Below, piece after piece: positions 59,147 through 64,000 of a stretch of 64,000 nt of DNA. Both the position numbers and the translations under genes were made by a program. Each line of letters opens with the position of its first letter. Within the stretch, counting starts at the first letter, position 1. This stretch comes from JAEUMY01 sp031394355. Its GTDB lineage: Bacteria > Pseudomonadota > Gammaproteobacteria > Burkholderiales > Usitatibacteraceae. The notes beneath the pieces are model-generated. The model worked only from the letters and a program-made list of their open reading frames with translations, did not search any database and had not been told where the DNA came from. The stretch spans positions 1-64,000 of the forward strand of contig JANNSU010000072.1 in assembly GCA_031394355.1 (NCBI GenBank), in the 5' to 3' direction.

Positions 59147-59533
59147 TCAGGATCCTTCCGGCGGCTCCCAGAGTTCGATGCGATTGCCGTCGCAATCCTT
59201 GATCCAGGCAAACCGTCCGTATTCGGAATCCTCGCGCTTCTCGTCCACCCAGACGCCTTCCGCTTTCAGCGCTTCCAGCAAGGCATCCAGGTTCTCCACG
59301 CGATAGTTGAGCATGTACTGCTGGGCAGGATTACCGAAATAGCCTGAATCGTTCTTGAACAGGCTCCAGATCGTTGTACCAGGCTTCTCGGGCTGGTCCG
59401 CGTCGCGCCAACGATAGGCGTGCCCGCCGTGCCACTCCGGCGTGATGCCCAGATGCTTCTCGTACCAGGCCATGCTTGCATCCGTATCTTGTGCGCGGAA
59501 AAAGATGCCGCCCAATCCTGTGACCCGCTTCAT
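59147..59533 (-). CDS. glyoxalase/bleomycin-resistance (VOC) family protein
   Basis: This 128-residue single VOC domain starts MKRVTGLGGIFFRAQDTDAS. It shows WYEKHLGI and the metal-binding glutamate near RIELWEPPEG. AAGGAGG lies just before ATG 59533; the longer frame is discarded. Substrate unknown. Confidence 0.88.
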   Translation of the reverse strand: MKRVTGLGGIFFRAQDTDASMAWYEKHLGITPEWHGGHAYRWRDADQPEKPGTTIWSLFKNDSGYFGNPAQQYMLNYRVENLDALLEALKAEGVWVDEKREDSEYGRFAWIKDCDGNRIELWEPPEGS

Positions 59534-59827
59534 GATGTCGCCTCCTTGTCTTGATCGATGAGTACACACCGCCCGACATCTTCCCGCTTCAGCCGTCCTG
59601 CGTAAACGCCGCGCCGACCCGATAGCAGCGTGGGGAACGATATGGACGACGGCTGCGTCCTGAAAGGGGCTTGTCGGCATGATTATCAGCGTAGCCAGAA
59701 AGTGTGTCGTGAAGAGCGGCCTTGCACAAGCAAGAGGGTTCTCAGCCGCCAGCACCGAATTCAAGCGCTTTGCTTTTCATGCCCTCACAGAGTAGGGTAG
59801 TTCATCTGTGCCATCCTTGGAGGGCAA

Positions 59828-60316
59828 ATGGATTCGCAGTTGGTTTTCATCAAGACGGCCAAAGGCCGCGAGGAAATCGAGAAGCGGACGCATCGGCTGG
59901 ACTCCCGTCGTCGCATGTTGCTGATCATGGTGGATGGCGTTCATACAGCTCAAGATGTAGCGTCGAACAGTGTCTCGGCAGAGGACGCTTACGCCTTGCT
60001 TGAGACACTTTGGCGTGAAGGATTCGTGGAGCCTGCGGACAGCTCTGCGGCGGTGTCAGTACCTGTGATGCAATCACAGACTGATCTTGCAGCCAGTGCA
60101 GCAACACCAGCGCTTCCCTTGCCGGCGCTTCAGCGAGCTGCCTCAAAGGCGATAGAAAACATTCTTGGTCCAGCAGGGGAGTCACTAGCCCTCAAATTGG
60201 AGAAGACCAAGACCGTCGAGCAATTCATGACCGAGGCCCAGAAAACCCGTGAAGCGATCAAGGAGTATGTTGGTGCGGGCAAGGCTGAGGCGTTCTGGAA
60301 GGCGCTGGGACTCTGA
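59828..60316 (+). CDS. conserved hypothetical protein
   Basis: This 162-residue protein has a strong ribosome-binding site (GGAGG) before ATG 59828. The N-terminal half (VFIKTAKGREEIEKRTHRLD, RRRMLLIMVDG, AYALLETLWREGFVEP) resembles a winged-helix-like fold seen in betaproteobacterial unknowns. The C-terminal half is helical (VEQFMTEAQKTREAIKEYVG). No function known. Confidence 0.75.
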   Translation: MDSQLVFIKTAKGREEIEKRTHRLDSRRRMLLIMVDGVHTAQDVASNSVSAEDAYALLETLWREGFVEPADSSAAVSVPVMQSQTDLAASAATPALPLPALQRAASKAIENILGPAGESLALKLEKTKTVEQFMTEAQKTREAIKEYVGAGKAEAFWKALGL

Positions 60317-60353
60317 ACGCTTCCCGGCCTTGGCCGTCTTTAAACCTGATGGT

Positions 60354-60382
60354 TTGTCCATCAGACCGTTGTTGGCTATAAT
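60354..60382 (+). promoter_or_regulatory. sigma-70 promoter of tRNA-Val
   Basis: TTGTCC (60354-60359) and TATAAT (60377-60382) are 17 bases apart. The -10 box is perfect, and it ends 18 bases before the tRNA. GCGCGA after the -10 resembles a GC-rich stringent discriminator. Confidence 0.85.
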
Positions 60383-60400
60383 GCGCGACTTTGTTTCGCC

Positions 60401-60477
60401 AGGCACGTAGCTCAGCTGGTTAGAGCACCACCTTGACATGGTGGGGGTCGTTGGTTCGAGTCCAATCGTGCCTACCA
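60401..60477 (+). tRNA. tRNA-Val (GAC)
   Basis: A 77-base cloverleaf with encoded CCA. The acceptor arms AGGCACG / CGTGCCT pair, the D-arm has AGCTCAGCTGGTTAGAGC, the anticodon stem CCACC / GGTGG encloses loop TTGACAT (anticodon GAC), and the T-arm holds GGTTCGAGTCC. Single-copy in this window and followed by a terminator. Confidence 0.97.
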
Positions 60478-60492
60478 GGCATTGCGCAAGTA

Positions 60493-60521
60493 GACGCCGC
60501 CCATAGCGGCGTCTTTTGTTT
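60493..60521 (+). terminator. rho-independent terminator after tRNA-Val
   Basis: GACGCCGC (60493-60500) pairs with GCGGCGTC (60506-60513) with a five-base loop, followed by TTTTGTTTT. Confidence 0.92.
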
Positions 60522-60747
60522 TCTGCTTCGGGCGAACTATCAGTATCGTTAGAGGCGACTGTCGTCCAGGGCGTGTCTTAACTGTGTTGCAGTGTTTTGG
60601 CGCGTGTTTGCCGATGCCTCGATTCACTGCTACTCTGCTAGGCAGTTGTTTAGGAACGTCCCTCGGCCATTGTGGGTGAAAGCGCTCAAGGCTTGAATCG
60701 ATCACGACAGCAGCAGCCATTGGAAAAGCTTGAAAGGGCAACTGGTT
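60522..60747. other. leader region before the thrS leader peptide
   Basis: No protein gene is visible in these 226 bases between the tRNA terminator and the probable leader peptide. A weak promoter-like pair is TTGCCG (60608-60613) and TACTCT (60631-60636) with a 17-base spacer. It would give a 5' leader of roughly 230 bases before thrS. Confidence 0.35.
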
Positions 60748-60789
60748 ATGAGACCGCCAACTACACAAACTTCAGGTGATCGACACTAG
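60748..60789 (+). CDS. probable threonine leader peptide of thrS
   Basis: ATG 60748 to TAG 60789 encodes 13 residues, MRPPTTQTSGDRH, with three Thr codons in a four-codon span (ACT ACA CAA ACT). GAAAGGG lies about ten bases upstream as a plausible ribosome-binding site. A strong terminator hairpin follows at 60822, 26 bases before thrS. This matches a leader-peptide attenuator: ribosome stalling on Thr codons when charged tRNA-Thr is scarce would favour read-through. The inference rests on layout; no experiment is known to me. Confidence 0.55.
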   Translation: MRPPTTQTSGDRH

Positions 60790-60821
60790 GTCGAGGGCGG
60801 ATTTCGAACAGAATTCATTCG

Positions 60822-60853
60822 AAAAGCGCGGCTTGTCCGCGCTTTTTTGTTTT
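60822..60853 (+). terminator. attenuator-type terminator upstream of thrS
   Basis: AAAAGCGCGG (60822-60831) and CCGCGCTTTT (60837-60846) form a perfect ten-bp stem with a CTTGT loop, followed by TTGTTTT. It ends 19 bases before the thrS ATG. An upstream stem TTTCGAA/TTCGAAA (60802-60808 with 60818-60824) shares three bases with it and could compete weakly. Confidence 0.8.
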
Positions 60854-60871
60854 CAGATACTGAGGTGAACC

Positions 60872-62791
60872 ATGGTTAATGTGACGTTGCCGGACGGATC
60901 GGTCCGAAAGTTTGACAAGGCAGTTTCGGTAGGTGAGGTGGCCGCATCAATCGGTGCTGGCCTGGCCAAGGCTGCTCTGGCAGGCAAAGTGGATGGAAAG
61001 CTTGTCGACACGAGCCATGTATTGAGCGGGGATGCACGGCTTTCCATCGTTACCGACAAGGATGCAGAAGGTCTGGATCTGATCCGCCACTCGACGGCCC
61101 ACTTGCTTGCGTACGCCGTCAAGGCGCTATTTCCCGAGGCACAGGTCACGATTGGACCGGTTATCGAGAACGGCTTTTACTACGACTTTTCCTACAAGCG
61201 ACCCTTTACGCCGGATGACTTGCAGGCGATCGAACAGCGAATGGGAGAGTTGGCCAAAAAGGACATTCCGGTAACGCGTGAGCTCTGGAAACGGGATGCT
61301 GCGGTCCAATTCTTCGAATCAATTGGCGAAAAGTACAAGGCCGAGATAATTTCGGCCATTCCGGCGGATCAGGACATTTCCTTGTACCGGGAGGGAGACT
61401 TCATCGACCTTTGCCGCGGCCCCCACGTACCTTCAACGGGCAAGCTCAAGATATTCAAGCTGATGAAGGTGGCAGGTGCCTATTGGCGGGGCGACTCGAA
61501 AAACGAAATGTTGCAACGGGTCTACGGCACGGCCTGGGCCAAAAAAGAGGATCAGGAGGCCTACCTGCTCATGCTTGAGGAGGCAGAAAAGCGTGACCAC
61601 CGCCGCCTGGCGAAACAACTCGACTTGTTTCATATGCAGGAGGAGGCCCCGGGACTGGTGTTCTGGCATCCCAAAGGCTGGGTGATCTGGCAACAGGTCG
61701 AGCAATATATGCGCAAGGTTTATCAGGACAACGGATATCAGGAAATCCGCTGCCCTCAGATTCTGGACAAGTCCTTGTGGGAGCGTTCCGGGCATTGGGA
61801 AAACTACAAAGACAACATGTTCATGACGGAGTCTGAAAAGCGCGACTACGCCCTGAAGCCCATGAATTGCCCCGGTCACGTGCAGGTCTACAATGCCGAT
61901 CTGCGTTCCTACCGGGAATTGCCCTTGCGCTATGGAGAATTCGGGGCATGCCATCGCAACGAGGCCTCGGGTGCGTTGCACGGGATCATGCGGGTTCGCG
62001 GATTCACGCAAGATGACGGCCACATTTTCTGCACGGAAGCTCAGATTCAACCTGAATGTGCGGACTTCATTCGGCTTTTGATCAATGTTTACAAGGACTT
62101 CGCATTCCACGATGTGATTTATCGATTGTCGACGCGACCTGCCAAGCGAGTCGGGAGTGATGCGGTCTGGGACATCGCGGAGAAAGCGCTTGCTGATGCA
62201 CTGAATGCGGCTGGGGTTCCATGGGAGGAGAATCCAGGCGAGGGGGCGTTCTACGGTCCCAAGATCGAGTTTTCGCTCAAGGATTCCATTGGTCGCGTGT
62301 GGCAATGCGGCACGATGCAGGTTGATTTCTCGATGCCTGAACGTCTTGGTGCCGAGTATGTGGCGGAAGACAACGCCCGCAAGACGCCGGTCATGCTGCA
62401 TCGAGCCATTGTTGGTTCCATGGAGCGGTTCATCGGCATCCTCATCGAAAACCATGCCGGCGCGCTGCCACTGTGGCTGGCACCGGTGCAGGTAGTGGTC
62501 ATGAATGTCACGGAACACCAAACTGCCTATGTCGAAGAGACCGTGGCGGCCCTGAAAGCCCAGGGCATACGGGTCCAGGCGGATTTGCGCAACGAGAAAA
62601 TTTCCTATAAGATTCGGGAACATAGCTTGCAAAAAGTCCCTTACCAGTTAGTGCTTGGTGACAAGGAAGTGCAAGCCAAAACGGTAACGGCTCGGGTTTC
62701 TGACCGAAAAGGCGGCGGGGAAAATCTCGCTCCCATGTCCGTTGCCAATTTTGTTTTGCGATTGAAGAGTGAAGTTGCCGAGCGCAAATAG
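60872..62791 (+). CDS. thrS: threonyl-tRNA synthetase
   Basis: ThrRS charges tRNA-Thr and edits Ser-tRNA-Thr. The 639-residue protein has TGS (MVNVTLPDGSVRKFDKAVSV), the editing domain (HSTAHLLAYAVKALFPEAQV with the HxxxH metal site), class II motif 2 (FGACHRNEASGALHGIMRVR), zinc ligands including C in NCPGHV, and a C-terminal anticodon domain (VVVMNVTEHQTAYVEETV). TGAGGTGA precedes ATG 60872. It heads the thrS-infC-rpmI-rplT run and probably has an attenuator upstream. Confidence 0.98.
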   Translation: MVNVTLPDGSVRKFDKAVSVGEVAASIGAGLAKAALAGKVDGKLVDTSHVLSGDARLSIVTDKDAEGLDLIRHSTAHLLAYAVKALFPEAQVTIGPVIENGFYYDFSYKRPFTPDDLQAIEQRMGELAKKDIPVTRELWKRDAAVQFFESIGEKYKAEIISAIPADQDISLYREGDFIDLCRGPHVPSTGKLKIFKLMKVAGAYWRGDSKNEMLQRVYGTAWAKKEDQEAYLLMLEEAEKRDHRRLAKQLDLFHMQEEAPGLVFWHPKGWVIWQQVEQYMRKVYQDNGYQEIRCPQILDKSLWERSGHWENYKDNMFMTESEKRDYALKPMNCPGHVQVYNADLRSYRELPLRYGEFGACHRNEASGALHGIMRVRGFTQDDGHIFCTEAQIQPECADFIRLLINVYKDFAFHDVIYRLSTRPAKRVGSDAVWDIAEKALADALNAAGVPWEENPGEGAFYGPKIEFSLKDSIGRVWQCGTMQVDFSMPERLGAEYVAEDNARKTPVMLHRAIVGSMERFIGILIENHAGALPLWLAPVQVVVMNVTEHQTAYVEETVAALKAQGIRVQADLRNEKISYKIREHSLQKVPYQLVLGDKEVQAKTVTARVSDRKGGGENLAPMSVANFVLRLKSEVAERK

Positions 62792-62867
62792 TGGCTGGGC
62801 AACAGGCGTCTGAGAAGGCAGAGAATCTGTTTTCCAGACATGGCAGGTAATTACCAGGAGATGTTTT

Positions 62868-63446
62868 ATCGCTACTGACAAGGATGTGCGGATAAACGGA
62901 GAGATTAGTTCGCCGGAGATTCGCCTGCTGGGTGCCGAAGGCCAGCAATTGGGGATCGTGAGCCTCACTGAGGCCCAGCGCATGGCTGAAGAGGCCGAGC
63001 TGGATCTGGTTGAAATTGCTCCAACTGCGAAGCCGCCGGTTTGCCGCATCATGGATTACGGGAAGTTCAAGTACCGTGAAGCCAAGAAGGCGCATGAGGC
63101 GAAACTCAAGCAGAAGCAGATTCAGGTAAAGGAAATCAAATTCCGTCCTGGCACCGATGATGGTGACTACAACATCAAGGTGCGCAATCTGATCCGGTTC
63201 CTGGCAGAAGGCGACAAGACAAAGGTGACACTGAGATTCCGAGGGCGCGAAATGGCTCATCAGGAGCTGGGTATGGCGCTCCTGAAGCGGGTGGAAGCTG
63301 ATCTGGCCGGGCATGGTCAGGTAGAGCAGTTTCCCAAGATGGAAGGGCGGCAGATGATCATGATCATTGGCCCGAAGAAGGTGTTAGAGAAGCCAGAGAA
63401 GCCGGTGAAGTCGGCATCTCCCGAGGCTGCGGAAGCGGCCAAGTAG
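62868..63446 (+). CDS. infC: translation initiation factor IF-3, AUC start
   Basis: IF-3 binds the 30S subunit and rejects non-canonical start codons. The reading frame begins ATC GCT ACT GAC AAG at 62868, with AGGAG seven bases upstream. It gives 192 residues: RINGEISSPEIRLLGAEGQQ, PPVCRIMDYGKFKYREAKK, KEIKFRPGTDDGDYNIKV. No ATG or GTG gives the conserved N-terminus; GTG 62886 would truncate it. Non-AUG starts (usually AUU) are the known means of IF-3 autoregulation. Confidence 0.95.
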   Translation: MATDKDVRINGEISSPEIRLLGAEGQQLGIVSLTEAQRMAEEAELDLVEIAPTAKPPVCRIMDYGKFKYREAKKAHEAKLKQKQIQVKEIKFRPGTDDGDYNIKVRNLIRFLAEGDKTKVTLRFRGREMAHQELGMALLKRVEADLAGHGQVEQFPKMEGRQMIMIIGPKKVLEKPEKPVKSASPEAAEAAK

Positions 63447-63551
63447 GTACAGCAGCAACGGCAGCATGCAGCACGACAAGTCGTCTTCAGGTTCAAAGTG
63501 TGGAGTGGTTCCACCACCTGCTGCGACAACGCAGTAAATAAAGGAAAAGCA

Positions 63552-63749
63552 ATGCCCAAGATGAAAACCAAGAGCGGGGCGGCCAAGCGGTTCAAGCCGC
63601 GCGGTTCCGGCTCGATCAAGCGCTCGATGGCGTTCAAGCGCCATATCCTCACCAAGAAAACCACAAAAAACAAGCGTCAGCTGCGGGGTACGGCAGAAAT
63701 CCACCCAACCAACATGGGCCATGTCCGCGACATGCTGCCCTACGCTTAA
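63552..63749 (+). CDS. rpmI: 50S ribosomal protein L35 (bL35)
   Basis: A 65-residue basic protein MPKMKTKSGAAKRFKPRGSG onward with RHILTKKTTKNKRQLRG and a C-terminal VRDMLPYA. AAGGAAAAGC precedes ATG 63552. It follows infC in the conserved infC-rpmI-rplT order; the gap may hold the L20 autoregulatory structure, which I cannot identify with confidence. Confidence 0.97.
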   Translation: MPKMKTKSGAAKRFKPRGSGSIKRSMAFKRHILTKKTTKNKRQLRGTAEIHPTNMGHVRDMLPYA

Positions 63750-63761
63750 GGGGAGAGGACC

Positions 63762-64000
63762 ATGCCACGAGTCAAACGCGGTGTAACCGCCAAAGCACGT
63801 CACAAGAAAGTCCTGGAGCTGGCCAAAGGTTTCCGCGGCCGCCGCGGCAACGTCTACCGCATCGCCAAAGAGGCGGTGATGAAGGCCGGCCAATATGCAT
63901 ATCGCGATCGCCGCAACAAGAAGCGTGATTTCCGCGTTCTCTGGATTGCGCGTATCAATGCCGCAGTTCGTGAGGGCGGCATGACTTACAGCCGGTTCAT
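63762..64000 (+). CDS. rplT: 50S ribosomal protein L20 (bL20), partial
   Basis: From ATG 63762, 12 bases after rpmI and preceded by GGGGAGAGG, the frame reads MPRVKRGVTAKARHKKVLEL, then AKGFRGRRGNVYRIAKEAVM, to the window edge. The N-terminal basic arm and the conserved AYRDRRNKKRDFR block are present. The gene continues beyond base 64000. Confidence 0.97.
   Translation, partial: MPRVKRGVTAKARHKKVLELAKGFRGRRGNVYRIAKEAVMKAGQYAYRDRRNKKRDFRVLWIARINAAVREGGMTYSRF

Noticed and set aside
60522..60871. T-box riboswitch for thrS
   Set aside because: I could not find the conserved T-box bulge sequence or specifier stem; the leader peptide plus terminator fits better.
61433..62632. Minus-strand open frame of 399 codons opposite thrS
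   Set aside because: Antisense shadow of thrS without recognisable domains.

Overview
The window is about 64 kb of a GC-rich, gene-dense bacterial chromosome. It is most likely from a betaproteobacterium (Rhodocyclales, Nitrosomonadales or Burkholderiales-like). The evidence is the gene order trxB / Crp-type regulator / ftsK-lolA / rarA / serS, the divergent tesA and ybbA-ybbP, the divergent bamD and rluD-pgeF, phaR-rimO next to polyhydroxybutyrate genes, DUF2062 next to comEC, and tRNA-Val / thrS-infC-rpmI-rplT. There is no phage, integrase, transposase or CRISPR array. The window is core genome carrying several families of small dispersed repeats.

Layout. 1-7.4 kb: trxB (partial), a Crp/Fnr regulator, ftsK-lolA, rarA, serS. 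7.4-9.0 kb: two tandem secreted paralogues. 9.2-16.3 kb: a phosphatase, an MltF-like lytic transglycosylase, ispD-ispF, a Ser/Thr kinase fused to a cyclic-nucleotide domain, mnmH, tesA. 16.4-23.5 kb: ybbA-ybbP, bamD, rluD-pgeF, a ZIP transporter. 23.6-30.1 kb: polyhydroxybutyrate module (phaC, phaB, second reductase, phasin, phaR) and rimO. 30.2-38.3 kb: glycine-zipper protein, lysS, prfB with its programmed frameshift, a membrane adenylate cyclase, recJ, an RpfE-type protein. 38.4-48.7 kb: lolC-lolD, an alkyltransferase-like protein, a PabB-PabC fusion, a DNA glycosylase operon, comEC, an intradiol dioxygenase-like protein. 48.7-50 kb: an orphan Rieske protein and a toxin-antitoxin pair. 50.1-56.8 kb: a four-gene cluster of ATP-grasp, alpha-E, Anbu proteasome-like peptidase and transglutaminase/DUF2126. 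56.9-64 kb: relA, small genes, tRNA-Val, then thrS-infC-rpmI-rplT.

The most striking signal that no gene explains is a 12-bp perfect palindrome, GCGAATATTCGC. It occurs 22 times exactly, plus at least four one-mismatch copies, both inside and between genes, where chance predicts far less than one. In genes it uses only two of the three reading frames (Ala-Asn-Ile-Arg or Arg-Ile-Phe-Ala). It behaves like a highly iterated palindrome or a DNA-uptake-type word.

Other points of interest are a probable threonine attenuator (13-codon leader peptide plus terminator) in front of thrS, a hairpin-rich repeat inserted in frame into recJ, a family of heptad inverted repeats between genes, start codons of bamD and rluD that overlap on opposite strands, and the Anbu cluster. 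An adenylate cyclase, a Crp-type regulator and a cyclic-nucleotide-binding kinase in the same window suggest cyclic-nucleotide signalling. Gene starts were moved from the longest open frame wherever the ribosome-binding site, family length or overlap favoured another codon.
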